From NCBI RefSeq assembly GCF_018131105.1, contig NZ_JAFCJI010000001.1, positions 3,942,001 through 4,006,000 on the forward strand: a stretch of DNA of 64,000 nt, in the 5' to 3' direction. Shown here one piece after another: positions 42,464-52,800 of this stretch. Source of the stretch: Bradyrhizobium manausense (GTDB lineage Bacteria; Pseudomonadota; Alphaproteobacteria; Rhizobiales; Xanthobacteraceae). A model generated the notes under the pieces. That model had not been told where the DNA came from. It did no database searches and saw only the letters and a list, made by a program, of their open reading frames with translations. The stretch's first letter is position 1, and each line of letters starts with the position of its first letter. Both the position numbers and the translations under genes were made by a program.

Positions 42464-42486
42464 GCCTCCCCCCTGAAGGGGGAGGC
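42464..42486 (-). terminator. hairpin between dnaK and dnaJ
   Basis: On the minus strand GCCTCCCCC-TTCA-GGGGGGAGGC, followed by TTTCG. The stem sits 50 bases past the dnaK stop. It may weakly terminate or attenuate transcription from the dnaK promoter, which would favour DnaK over DnaJ; read-through is possible because the T-tract is short. Confidence 0.5.
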
Positions 42487-42535
42487 CATTTCAGCGTGTG
42501 GGGTCCAAGCCGTCCGCATCATACCCTCTTGGGGC

Positions 42536-44437
<1,902 letters not shown>

Positions 44438-44833
44438 GGTCCTGATATCCTTGTTTTTGCGGCAGGCTGGCTGGGCCCAGAAGGCACCCGAACCGAACCC
44501 CCTAAGATCAAACATCCGCGATATTGCGATGATTGAGGCTCATATAGGAGGGGGGGAGGGGGCCGCAAGGACCGAACGCAAGTTTGGACCGTGAAAACAT
44601 TGGGTTTTGGAAGATCATATCCGGGCTTCACCGCCCTTGCGGGTGAGGAATTATTAACAGGTTCAGGCCTCAGCCAGCCCCCGCCACCGTGATCCGCCCC
44701 GCCCTGTTACCGGCGCCCCAAACCCGCTAAAAGGCGGACCGGCCGGACAGCCCCGTCAAGGGCTGCTTCGCGCGACAAAGCGGCCCATTGGCCGACCATC
44801 GAACGGCCTCAATATGAACCAATCAGAGTGCCC
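44438..44833. other. divergent intergenic region upstream of dnaK
   Basis: A gap of 396 bases between dnaK and a divergent secreted-protein gene. It holds the RpoH promoter of dnaK and a small hairpin TCACCGCCCTTGCGGGTGA at about 44618-44640. The part close to the secreted-protein gene shows nothing further that I can identify. Confidence 0.5.
44539..44569 (-). promoter_or_regulatory. RpoH (sigma32) heat-shock promoter of dnaK
   Basis: On the minus strand CTTG (44569-44566), a 17-base spacer, then CCTATAT (44548-44542) followed by GAG. This matches the alphaproteobacterial heat-shock consensus CTTG-N17/18-CYTATnTnnG in full. Transcription would begin around 44534, giving a leader of about 100 bases. 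Confidence 0.8.
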
Positions 44834-45772
44834 ATGAAGCTGATCCGCCCCCTCGCCGCGCTCGCCCTTGTCGTTGCCTCCGCGATTCCGGCCCTGGCCG
44901 CCGATGCCGTGTATCCGCCGGGCCTGCGTCTCGGCATGGTGCCGCTGGTCGGCCTCAGCAAGGCCAGGACCTTCCCGGGCTTCGAGAACGAGGACGGCAG
45001 CGTCAAGGTGCTCATCACCGAGCTGCCGCCGGCGGCCTATAACGAGGTCGTCAGTGCCTTCAACGCCAATCCGGCCGGCGCCAACGGCATCAAGCCGGAC
45101 AAGATCGAGACATCAGCGGGCCTCGCCTATTTTACCACCGAAAGCGGCAAGGCCGGCGACACGCTGGTGAAGCGCTATTCGATGATCGTGCCGGGCACCG
45201 GCTTCTCCGGCTATGTCGCGGTGCAGATCCCCGAGAATGCCTCGAAGATCTACACCGACGATGCGGTACGGCAGATGTTTGCGACCGCCGCCATCCGCAA
45301 GGAGGTATCGGCTGACGAGCAGCTCGGACTGCTGCCGTTCAAGATCACCGATCTCTCCGGCTTCAAGGACATCCGCACGCTGGTGCCGGGCTCGAGCATC
45401 ATCCTGGCCGACGGCACCGAGAGCTCGGGCTATGAATCGAAGCCCTTCATGATCCTCGGCCTGATCGGCGCCACCCCGCAAGCCGCCGACGATCGCGCCC
45501 GCTTCGCCCAGGAGGCGGCGCTTCAGATCCCGGGTCTGCGCGAAACCAGGGTCACCATGTCGGAGCCGATCCGCATCAACAGCCAGCCGGGCTTCGAGAC
45601 CCGGATCGACGGCGTCAGCGGCAAGGACAAGACCCCGGTGACGGTGGTGCAGTGGATCCGCTTCGGCGGCGGCACCTCGCTGCGCATCATCGCCAGCGCC
45701 CCGCGCGACCAGTGGTCCGACGCCTTCACCCGCTTCCGCGCAGTACGCGACGGCATCCAGCCGAAGGGCTAG
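44834..45772 (+). CDS. secreted hypothetical protein
   Basis: A 312-residue protein with a Sec signal peptide (MKLIRPLAALALVVASAIPALA) and a mature part beginning ADAVYPPGLRLGMVPLVGLS. Repeated mixed alpha/beta patterns are present, but I recognise no domain and cannot name a function. ATG 44834 is chosen over a GTG at 44828. It is divergent from dnaK. The C-terminal region (WIRFGGGTSLRIIASAPRDQW) looks well structured, so it is a real gene. Confidence 0.7.
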   Translation: MKLIRPLAALALVVASAIPALAADAVYPPGLRLGMVPLVGLSKARTFPGFENEDGSVKVLITELPPAAYNEVVSAFNANPAGANGIKPDKIETSAGLAYFTTESGKAGDTLVKRYSMIVPGTGFSGYVAVQIPENASKIYTDDAVRQMFATAAIRKEVSADEQLGLLPFKITDLSGFKDIRTLVPGSSIILADGTESSGYESKPFMILGLIGATPQAADDRARFAQEAALQIPGLRETRVTMSEPIRINSQPGFETRIDGVSGKDKTPVTVVQWIRFGGGTSLRIIASAPRDQWSDAFTRFRAVRDGIQPKG

Positions 45773-45888
45773 TACGCCCAACCACTCGCCGGCGCCGGCT
45801 GCATTTTCGGGCTTTCGTTCGTACACGAACGGAACTAGGCTTCCCTCCATTGGATCAGCTTTAGATCATCCTGGAGGGGAGGCGTACG

Positions 45889-46611
45889 ATGCTTAGTCGA
45901 CGACAGATCTTGGCCGCACTGGGGACGACGGCGATTGCGAGCCTCGCTCCATCAGCATTGTTCGCAGCAGCGACGATCAAGCCGGACGATAGCTCGGCGC
46001 TTCTCGTGATCGACGTGCAGAACTGCTTCCTGCCGGGCGGCAGCCTCGCGGTGAAGGAAGGCGAGCAGGTCGTTCCCGTGATCAACAAGATGGCGAAAGC
46101 ATTCTCGAACGTGGTGATGACGCAGGACTGGCACACGCCCGGCCACGTCTCGTTCGCGTCAGCGCATTCCGGCAAGAAGCCGTTCGAGACCATCGACCTG
46201 CCCTATGGCAAGCAGGTGCTGTGGCCCGACCATTGCGTGCAGGGCACCGATGGCGCGTCGCTGTCCAAGGACCTGTCGATCCCGCAGGCCGAGCTCATCA
46301 TTCGCAAGGGCTTTCACAAGGACGTCGACAGCTATTCCGCGTTCCTCGAAGCCGACGGCAAGACAACGACGGGTCTTGCCGCCTATCTGAAGTCGCGCAA
46401 GATCAAGCGGGTCTTCGTCGCGGGTCTCGCCACCGACTTCTGCGTCGCCTGGACCGCGCTCGATGCGCGCAAGGCCGGCTTTGAGGTCTATGTCGTGGAA
46501 GACGCCTGCCGCGGTATCGACAATCAGGGCTCGCTGGCCAAGGCCTGGGCCGACATGGCCAAGGCCGGCGTGAAGCGGATCCAGTCTGCAGACATCGCGG
46601 TCAGCGCGTAA
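45889..46611 (+). CDS. pncA: nicotinamidase/pyrazinamidase with export signal
   Basis: A 240-residue isochorismatase-fold amidase that converts nicotinamide to nicotinate. The catalytic triad Asp42 (VIDVQNCF), Lys140 (IRKGF) and Cys185 (ATDFCV) is intact, and Asp80, His82 and His86 in TQDWHTPGH would be metal ligands. Unlike the usual cytoplasmic form it begins MLSRRQILAALGTTAIASLA, a twin-arginine-like signal and hydrophobic segment, so the enzyme is probably exported. ATG 45889. Confidence 0.85.
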   Translation: MLSRRQILAALGTTAIASLAPSALFAAATIKPDDSSALLVIDVQNCFLPGGSLAVKEGEQVVPVINKMAKAFSNVVMTQDWHTPGHVSFASAHSGKKPFETIDLPYGKQVLWPDHCVQGTDGASLSKDLSIPQAELIIRKGFHKDVDSYSAFLEADGKTTTGLAAYLKSRKIKRVFVAGLATDFCVAWTALDARKAGFEVYVVEDACRGIDNQGSLAKAWADMAKAGVKRIQSADIAVSA

Positions 46612-46622
46612 GGCGTTCGCGC

Positions 46623-46663
46623 AGTCATTCCGGGGCGGCTCGCAGAACCAACCCGGAATGACT
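46623..46663. repeat. short palindrome between convergent genes, copy 2 of tcattccggg type
   Basis: AGTCATTCCGGG pairs with CCCGGAATGACT. It lies between pncA and the convergent grpE, like the element at 8081-8116, and may act as a bidirectional terminator. Confidence 0.7.
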
Positions 46664-46681
46664 CAACGGCTTTGACGCCGC

Positions 46682-47287
46682 TCAGTTCGCGTCGTTGCTG
46701 TTCGCAGCCGGCGCGGGCTTCACGCCACCCTTGGCGACGCCGACCAGCGCCGGGCGCAGCACGCGCTCGCCGATGGTGTAGCCGGCCTGCATGACCTGCA
46801 CGACGGTGCCCGCGGGCACCGATGCATCGGGCACTTCGTACATCGCCTGCTGGAAGTTCGGGTCGAACTTCTGGCCCTGCGGATCAAACTTCTTCACGCC
46901 GTGCTTTTCCAGCGCGTTGAGCAGCGAACGCTCGGTGAGCTCGACGCCCTCAATCAGCGATGTCAGGCCTGGATCGGCGGTGGCACGCGCTTCCGCCGGA
47001 ACGGCGTCGAGCGCGCGCTGGAGATTGTCGGCGATGTCGAGCACGTCGCGCGCAAAGCCGGTCACGCCGTACAGCTTGGAGTCGGCGACTTCCTTGGCGG
47101 TGCGCTTGCGCAGGTTTTCCATCTCCGCCAGCGTCCGCAACATGCGGTCGCGTGCCTCGGCGACTTCCTTCTGCAACAGCTCGACCGAGCCGGGCTCGGG
47201 ATCGTCGGGCATGATGTAGGGCTTTGACACCACGGGCTCGCCGGTCGGAGCAGTCGTGTCTTCGGGTTGCCGGTCTCGATCGCTCAT
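46682..47287 (-). CDS. grpE: nucleotide exchange factor GrpE
   Basis: A 201-residue co-chaperone that exchanges nucleotides on DnaK. It has the coiled coil (ELLQKEVAEARDRMLRTLAE), the MENLRKRTAKEV segment and the C-terminal beta domain (PQGQKFDPNFQQAMYEVP, GYTIGERVLRPALVGV). ATG 47287. It follows hrcA on the same strand after 97 bases, the usual alphaproteobacterial hrcA-grpE order. Confidence 0.97.
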   Translation of the reverse strand: MSDRDRQPEDTTAPTGEPVVSKPYIMPDDPEPGSVELLQKEVAEARDRMLRTLAEMENLRKRTAKEVADSKLYGVTGFARDVLDIADNLQRALDAVPAEARATADPGLTSLIEGVELTERSLLNALEKHGVKKFDPQGQKFDPNFQQAMYEVPDASVPAGTVVQVMQAGYTIGERVLRPALVGVAKGGVKPAPAANSNDAN

Positions 47288-47384
47288 CGGCTCTCTTTTC
47301 GAATTCGTCTTACGGGATTTTTCTGGCCCGGATATCGTGCTTCGGGCGCCGAAAATCAAGCGCCCGTGATCGCTCAAATGCCGG

Positions 47385-48473
47385 TCAGCCCCCCAGAAGG
47401 CGGCTGACGATGCGGGCTGCGTAGTCCACGGTCGGGATCACACGGGCATAATTCAGCCGGGTCGGCCCGATCACGCCTAAAACACCGACGATGTGGCCGG
47501 CGGCATCCCGATAGGGCGAGATGATGGTGGAAGAGCCGGACAGCGAAAACAGCTTGTTTTCGCTGCCGATGAAGATTCTCACGCCTTCGGCGGTTTCGGC
47601 GCGGCCCAACAGATCGATCACGCCGCGCTTGGTCTCGAGATCCTCGAACAGCAGCCGCACCCTCTCGAGATCATCAAGCGCATGCAGATCTTCCAGCAGA
47701 TTGGCGTGGCCGCGGACGATGAGCTGGCGATCCTCGCTCTCGCCGCCCGACCAGCTCGCGATTCCGGCCGCGATCACCTTTTGCGTCAATTGATCGAGCT
47801 CGGCCCGGGCCTCGCCCAGCGCGGTTTCGAGCTCGAGCCGCGCTTCGGCCAGCGTTCGGCCGCGAATCCGCGCATTGAGGAAATTGCCGGCCTCGGTGAT
47901 CGCCGAGGAGGGAACTCCTGGCGGCAGTGTCAGCACGCGGTTTTCGACCTGGCCGTCCTCGCCGACCAGGATCACCAGCGCCTTCTCCGGTTCCAGGCGG
48001 ACGAATTCGATGTGTTTCAGCCGGGCATTGGATTTCGGCGTCAGCACCACCGCGGCAGCGCGCGTCAGGCCGGAAAGCCGGGTCAGGGCCTGATCCAGCG
48101 CCGCCTCTACCGATTGCGCATGACCGACGGTGGCGAGCTGGCTCTGGATCGACTGGCGCTCGGCCTCATTGAGATCGCCGACCTGCATCAGGGCATCGAC
48201 GAAGAAACGCAGGCCGAGTTCCGTCGGCAACCGGCCGGCCGAAGTATGCGGTGCATAGATCAGGCCGAGCTGTTCCAGATCGGCCATGACGTTGCGGACC
48301 GAGGCCGGCGACAGCGGCATCGCGATCAGGCGCGAGATGTTGCGCGACCCGACCGGCTCGCCGGTCGCGAGGTAGCTTTCGACAATTTGACGAAAGATGT
48401 CGCGGGAACGCTCGTTGAGCTGGGCGAGGCCTGCGCGCGGCGCGATCAGATTGATCGGATCGTGATGGGCCAC
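47385..48473 (-). CDS. hrcA: heat-inducible transcription repressor HrcA
   Basis: A 362-residue repressor that binds CIRCE elements and controls groESL in many bacteria. It has the winged-helix N-terminus (LNERSRDIFRQIVESYLATGEPVGSRNIS), SPASVRNVMADLEQLGLIYAPHTSAGRLPTELG and a GAF-like middle. The start is GTG 48473. No CIRCE element was found in this window, so its targets lie outside. It is divergent from rph. Confidence 0.95.
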   Translation of the reverse strand: MAHHDPINLIAPRAGLAQLNERSRDIFRQIVESYLATGEPVGSRNISRLIAMPLSPASVRNVMADLEQLGLIYAPHTSAGRLPTELGLRFFVDALMQVGDLNEAERQSIQSQLATVGHAQSVEAALDQALTRLSGLTRAAAVVLTPKSNARLKHIEFVRLEPEKALVILVGEDGQVENRVLTLPPGVPSSAITEAGNFLNARIRGRTLAEARLELETALGEARAELDQLTQKVIAAGIASWSGGESEDRQLIVRGHANLLEDLHALDDLERVRLLFEDLETKRGVIDLLGRAETAEGVRIFIGSENKLFSLSGSSTIISPYRDAAGHIVGVLGVIGPTRLNYARVIPTVDYAARIVSRLLGG

Positions 48474-48641
48474 AGACGATAACTCCTGTCAGTTGCTCGT
48501 AATTTGTCCATCCCGGGCGCGTCTGACAAGCGTGGCGTTTGCGGGGTGGCAAACCTGGGGTGAAAAAGCCTTGCTGCTCACCCTCACCCCCCCTACAAGC
48601 ACCGCGAACAGCCTAACCCCGCGAGTTTTGGAGGATTTCCC

Positions 48642-49355
48642 ATGCGGCCAAGCCGCCGTGCGCCCGACGAATTGCGCCCCGTGACGCTGGAGCGTGGCGT
48701 GGTCAAATATGCGGAAGGCTCCTGCCTCGTGAAATTCGGCGACACCCATGTGCTGGTGACCGCCACGCTGGAAGACCGCCTGCCGCCATGGCTGAAGGGC
48801 CAGGGCCGCGGCTGGGTCACCGCCGAATACGGCATGCTGCCGCGCGCGACCTCCGAACGCACCCGCCGCGAGGCCTCCGCCGGCAAGCAGAGCGGCCGCA
48901 CCGTCGAGATTCAGCGCCTGATCGGCCGCTCGTTGCGCACTATTGTCGATCTCGAAGCGCTCGGTGAGCGCCAGATCACGGTCGATTGCGACGTGCTCCA
49001 GGCCGACGGCGGCACCCGCACCGCCTCGATCACCGGCGCCTGGGTCGCGCTCGCCGACTGCATCAACTGGATGAAGTCGCGCAACATGATCAAGGCCAAC
49101 GTGATGCGCGACAATGTCGCCGCGATCTCCTGCGGCATCTACAAGGGCACGCCGGTGCTGGATCTCGACTATGCCGAGGATTCGGAAGCCGAGACCGATG
49201 CCAATTTCGTCATGACCGGCGATGGCCGCATTATCGAGGTCCAGGGCACCGCGGAACGCGAGCCATTCACGCAGGACGAGTTCCTGAAGCTGATCGCCCT
49301 GGCGCAGAAGGGCATCGCGCGTCTGGTGGACTTGCAGAAACTGGCTGTCGCGTAG
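48642..49355 (+). CDS. rph: ribonuclease PH
   Basis: A 237-residue phosphorolytic 3'-exoribonuclease that trims tRNA ends. It opens MRPSRRAPDELRPVTLERGV and contains AEYGMLPRATSERTRREAS, EIQRLIGRSLR and DCDVLQADGGTRTASITGA, all classic. ATG 48642, with GGAGGAT upstream. Eleven bases later rdgB begins, and rph-rdgB-hemW form a single block opposite hrcA-grpE. Confidence 0.97.
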   Translation: MRPSRRAPDELRPVTLERGVVKYAEGSCLVKFGDTHVLVTATLEDRLPPWLKGQGRGWVTAEYGMLPRATSERTRREASAGKQSGRTVEIQRLIGRSLRTIVDLEALGERQITVDCDVLQADGGTRTASITGAWVALADCINWMKSRNMIKANVMRDNVAAISCGIYKGTPVLDLDYAEDSEAETDANFVMTGDGRIIEVQGTAEREPFTQDEFLKLIALAQKGIARLVDLQKLAVA

Positions 49356-49366
49356 TCAATAGAGCC

Positions 49367-50002
49367 ATGCACCGCCGAATCACCGGAAAGCTCGTCATCG
49401 CGACCCACAATCCCGGCAAGCTCGCCGAGATGAAGGAGCTGCTCGCGCCTCACGGCATCGAGGTGGTGTCGGCCGGTGAGCTCGGCCTGCCCGAGCCTGA
49501 CGAGACCGGCAACGACTTCCGCAGCAACGCCGCGATCAAGGCGATCGCAGCGGCGCAGGCGACCAAGCTTCCCGCTTTCGCCGATGATTCCGGCATCGTG
49601 GTCGACGCCCTCGACGGCGCGCCCGGCATCTACAGCGCGCGCTGGGCCGGACCGTCCAAGGATTTCGCCGCGGCGATGAAGCAGATCGAACGCCTGTTGC
49701 AGGAGCGCGGCGCCACCACGCCCGACAAGCGCAAGGCCCATTTCGTCTCCGCGCTCTGCGTCGCCTGGCCCGACGATCATCTCGAAGAGGTCGAGGCGCG
49801 CGTCGACGGCACGCTGGTGTGGCCGCCGCGCGGCACTGCCGGCTTCGGCTACGATCCGATGTTCTTGCCCGACGGTCACACGCGCACCTTCGGCGAGATG
49901 GAAAGCATCGAGAAGCACGGCCTGCCGCCGCTCGGCCTCGGCCTGTCGCACCGCGCCCGCGCCTTCGTGAAACTGGCGGAGATCTGCCTTGAGCCGCGCT
50001 AA
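49367..50002 (+). CDS. rdgB: RdgB/Ham1 non-canonical purine NTP pyrophosphatase
   Basis: A 211-residue house-cleaning enzyme hydrolysing dITP, XTP and ITP to monophosphates. Motifs: VIATHNPGKLAEMKELL, FADDSGIVVDALDGAPGIYSARWAG and GFGYDPMFLPDG, with an SHRARAF end. ATG 49367. Its stop (50000-50002) touches the palindrome that continues into hemW; the two genes overlap by 14 bases. Confidence 0.97.
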   Translation: MHRRITGKLVIATHNPGKLAEMKELLAPHGIEVVSAGELGLPEPDETGNDFRSNAAIKAIAAAQATKLPAFADDSGIVVDALDGAPGIYSARWAGPSKDFAAAMKQIERLLQERGATTPDKRKAHFVSALCVAWPDDHLEEVEARVDGTLVWPPRGTAGFGYDPMFLPDGHTRTFGEMESIEKHGLPPLGLGLSHRARAFVKLAEICLEPR

Positions 50003-51203
50003 AGCGTTTTCAAGCGAAGTGGACACCGGTTCGCGCCAGGAAAACGCGTCGAAACAAGAATCTGAAGCCTTTGGCGTCTACGTGCACTGGCCATTCTGCC
50101 TGTCGAAGTGCCCCTATTGCGACTTCAACAGCCATGTTCGCCACGCCGCGATCGACGAGGCGCGCTTTGCGTCCGCCTTCGCGCGCGAGATCGAAACCAC
50201 TGCGCAGCGCTCGCCCGGCCGCGAGGTCACATCGATCTTTCTCGGCGGCGGCACGCCCTCGCTGATGCAGCCCGCAACGGTCGGCGCGGTGCTCGATGCC
50301 ATCGGCAAGCACTGGACCGTCGCCAACGACGTCGAAGTCACACTGGAAGCGAACCCGACCAGCGTCGAAGCCACGCGCTTCGCCGGCTATCGCGCCGCCG
50401 GCGTCAACCGCGTCTCCCTCGGCGTGCAGGCGCTCGACGATGCCTCACTGAAAGCGCTCGGCCGCATGCACAGCGCGCGCGAGGCACTCGATGCCGTCGC
50501 CATCGCGCGCCGTTCGTTCGATCGTTACTCGTTCGATTTGATCTACGCCCGCCCCGACCAGACGCCGGCGATGTGGGCCGATGAGCTGCGTCTCGCCATC
50601 GACGAAGCGGCCGAGCATCTGTCGCTCTATCAATTGACGATCGAAGAAGGCACGCCGTTCTTCGGCCTGCACCAGGCCGGCAAGTTGAAGACACCAGAAG
50701 AAGCAGTCGCGCGCGCGCTCTACGATGTGACGCAGGAGACCTGCGACAAGCTCGGCCTGCCCGCCTACGAGATTTCCAACCACGCACGCCGCGGTGCCGA
50801 GTGCCGGCACAATCTGGTCTACTGGCGTGGCGAGGAATATGCCGGCATCGGTCCCGGCGCCCACGGCCGCCTCGACATCGACGGCGTGCGTCATGCGACC
50901 GCCACCGAGAAGCGGCCCGAAGCATGGCTGATGCGCGTCGAAAGCAGCGGCCACGGCGTCGTCACCGACGATCTCCTCAACAGCGAAGAGCGCGCCGACG
51001 AATTCCTGCTGATGGGATTGCGTCTGGCCGAAGGCATCGACCCCGAGCGCTACAAGGCTCTCTCCGGCCGCCCGCTCGATCCCAAACGCATCGCGCTGCT
51101 GCGCGAGGAAGGCGCGATCACGGTTGACGCGACGGGACGGCTGCGCGTGACCAGCAGCGGATTTCCGGTGCTCGATGCGGTGGTCGCGGATCTCGCCGCG
51201 TAA
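49989..51203 (+). CDS. hemW: radical SAM protein HemW (heme chaperone family)
   Basis: A 404-residue radical SAM protein with Cys37, Cys41 and Cys44 in CLSKCPYC, then GGGTPSL and the C-terminal HemW domain. The family inserts or delivers heme and was once annotated as an oxygen-independent coproporphyrinogen oxidase. TTG 49989 is taken as start because GGCGGAG lies just upstream; it overlaps rdgB. Residues 6-20 are encoded by a palindromic repeat (50004-50047), so the protein has an extra N-terminal tail before the radical SAM core at about residue 28. Confidence 0.9.
   Translation: MSRAKAFSSEVDTGSRQENASKQESEAFGVYVHWPFCLSKCPYCDFNSHVRHAAIDEARFASAFAREIETTAQRSPGREVTSIFLGGGTPSLMQPATVGAVLDAIGKHWTVANDVEVTLEANPTSVEATRFAGYRAAGVNRVSLGVQALDDASLKALGRMHSAREALDAVAIARRSFDRYSFDLIYARPDQTPAMWADELRLAIDEAAEHLSLYQLTIEEGTPFFGLHQAGKLKTPEEAVARALYDVTQETCDKLGLPAYEISNHARRGAECRHNLVYWRGEEYAGIGPGAHGRLDIDGVRHATATEKRPEAWLMRVESSGHGVVTDDLLNSEERADEFLLMGLRLAEGIDPERYKALSGRPLDPKRIALLREEGAITVDATGRLRVTSSGFPVLDAVVADLAA
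50004..50047. repeat. palindromic repeat inside the hemW coding start
   Basis: Nested arms GCGTTTTC (50004-50011)/GAAAACGC (50040-50047) and GCGAA (50014-50018)/TTCGC (50030-50034). The pattern is that of a dispersed element common in Bradyrhizobium and related genomes (known from memory; one copy here). It lies over the rdgB stop border and codons 6-20 of hemW. Confidence 0.75.
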
Positions 51204-51229
51204 CGCACCTAAAACAGCGTCGTCCTGAG

Positions 51230-52450
51230 CTACGCCCCGAAACTCTTCGGCGAGCCGGCGACCGCGACACCACCGCCCGTCGTCACCTTCATCACCGCGA
51301 GGCCCCGTTCATTCGTGCCATCTGCGCGGAAGCGGAACAGACCGTCGATGCCGGCGAAGCCGGAGGGGTTGGTGAGCACATCAGGAGAGAAACGCGTGGT
51401 GCCCTGCGTGCGCGCGAGGGCTGCCACAAGCGCGACCGCGTCATAGGCGAGCGTGGCGGTGCGGATCGGCTCGGCGCCGTATTTGGTGCGGTAGCGGCCG
51501 GAGAAAGCACGAAAACCGGCCGGATCGGGCGCAGCATAGAGGCCGCCTTGCAACGCCGGGCTCGCATAGACGCGCGGGCTATCCCACAGGCCGGTGCCGA
51601 GCATCTGGATGTTGCGCAAATTCGCGCCCGCTGCAGTCATCGCATCCGCGACCGAAACGACGGCATCACCGTCATCGGCAATGAACAGCGCGTCCGCACT
51701 GCCGAGCTGCTGTGCCACGGTGCGCGCCGGCGTGGCGCGATCGGAGCCGTATTTCTCGAACGCGACGACCCGACCGCCGCGCCTGGGCACCGCGGCCTTC
51801 ACAGCGGCTTCGACGACATTGCCATAGGCATTGTCGGGCACGAGCACAGCGACGGAACGTTTGCCGATGCTGGCGGAGTATTCGATGATGCGGTTGACGT
51901 CGGACTCCGGCAGGAAGCTCAGGAGATAAACGCCACGGCCGGCGATGCTGGAGTCGGTCGAGAATGCGATCACGGAAATGCCGCGCGTGCGCGCGACCTG
52001 CGCCACTGCCGGCACCGACTGTGCGAACAGCGGCCCCAGAATGATCTCGGCGCCTTCGTCGACCGCCTGCTGTGCGCCGGCTTGCGCGCCTTGCGGGCTG
52101 CCGTTGTCGTCCTTGATCAGGAGCTGGATGTTCGGGTTCTGGAACTCGGCCAGCGCCATCTCGGCGGCGTTACGCATGGATTGCGCGGCGAGCCCGGCAT
52201 TGCCGGCAGCCGAGAGCGGCAGGATCACGCCAACCTTCACGCCGCCGGTACCGGCGGTCGTCGCCTGCTGCGGCGGCCCGGCCGGCTGGGCCGGAGGCGA
52301 CGAGCTGCCGAACTGGCTGAGGCTCTGCTGCACGCCGGCGCAGGCCGACAGCAAGGGCGTGCCGAGCAGCAGGCCAAGCGCACTCCGCCGGGTCGCCCCT
52401 ATCAATCGGGACCCCTGGAGGGGAGACTTCAAATCACGCGGGCCCACCAT
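51230..52450 (-). CDS. LpoA/LivJ-like periplasmic-binding lipoprotein
   Basis: A 406-residue lipoprotein with an N-terminal lipobox LLSAC at Cys37 and a type I periplasmic-binding fold (KVGVILPLSAAGNAGLAAQ, LIKDDNGSPQGAQ, GPLFAQSVPAVAQVA). Such proteins are annotated as penicillin-binding protein activators or branched-chain amino acid binding proteins; in alphaproteobacteria the former is the usual call for this size. ATG 52450. It is divergent from rsmI. Confidence 0.8.
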   Translation of the reverse strand: MVGPRDLKSPLQGSRLIGATRRSALGLLLGTPLLSACAGVQQSLSQFGSSSPPAQPAGPPQQATTAGTGGVKVGVILPLSAAGNAGLAAQSMRNAAEMALAEFQNPNIQLLIKDDNGSPQGAQAGAQQAVDEGAEIILGPLFAQSVPAVAQVARTRGISVIAFSTDSSIAGRGVYLLSFLPESDVNRIIEYSASIGKRSVAVLVPDNAYGNVVEAAVKAAVPRRGGRVVAFEKYGSDRATPARTVAQQLGSADALFIADDGDAVVSVADAMTAAGANLRNIQMLGTGLWDSPRVYASPALQGGLYAAPDPAGFRAFSGRYRTKYGAEPIRTATLAYDAVALVAALARTQGTTRFSPDVLTNPSGFAGIDGLFRFRADGTNERGLAVMKVTTGGGVAVAGSPKSFGA

Positions 52451-52800
52451 GACAGCTTCTCTTCTGACCGGCCGGAGTGCGACCAGTCACAACATTCGTT
52501 CCCCGACACAAGCCGTGGATTCAGGCATATTGTCGGCAAATAGTTAACCGAAACAAAAGGATAATGACCGCTTAACGCGACCGCCCTTAAGGTTCCGGCG
52601 AGCTGTTCGCCGTCCGTCGTCCAGCATCAAGGCAGCCTTTCCGCCGCGAATATGGCACGGATGCTTCATTCCGTTGGGAATGTGATGCCGGATGGATCAC
52701 ATTCCAATCCCTGCCGTCCCGGTTCGGTATCGTGGCCCGCACGATCTTTTTCAGCGGACCGGTTCCCAGCCCCGGGGTTGATGCCTAAGTTCGAATCATT
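52451..52800. other. intergenic region with a perfect dyad upstream of rsmI
   Basis: A 350-base gap between the lipoprotein and rsmI genes. The perfect 10-bp inverted repeat GGAATGTGAT (52677-52686)/ATCACATTCC (52696-52705) around a 9-base centre is its only clear feature. It could be an operator or an RNA hairpin in the rsmI leader. Nothing else was recognised. Confidence 0.55.

Noticed and set aside
47288..47384. Possible RpoH promoter before grpE (CTTG...CGATATC)
   Set aside because: The -10 part does not match CYTATnT and the spacing is longer than 18, so the match is too weak to list.
48474..48641. CIRCE element expected near hrcA
   Set aside because: No TTAGCACTC/GAGTGCTAA inverted repeat is present here or before grpE or dnaK.
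52677..52705. CRP site reading of the rsmI dyad
   Set aside because: Half-sites are TGTGA and TCACA but 13 bases apart instead of 6, so it was kept only as an unassigned dyad.
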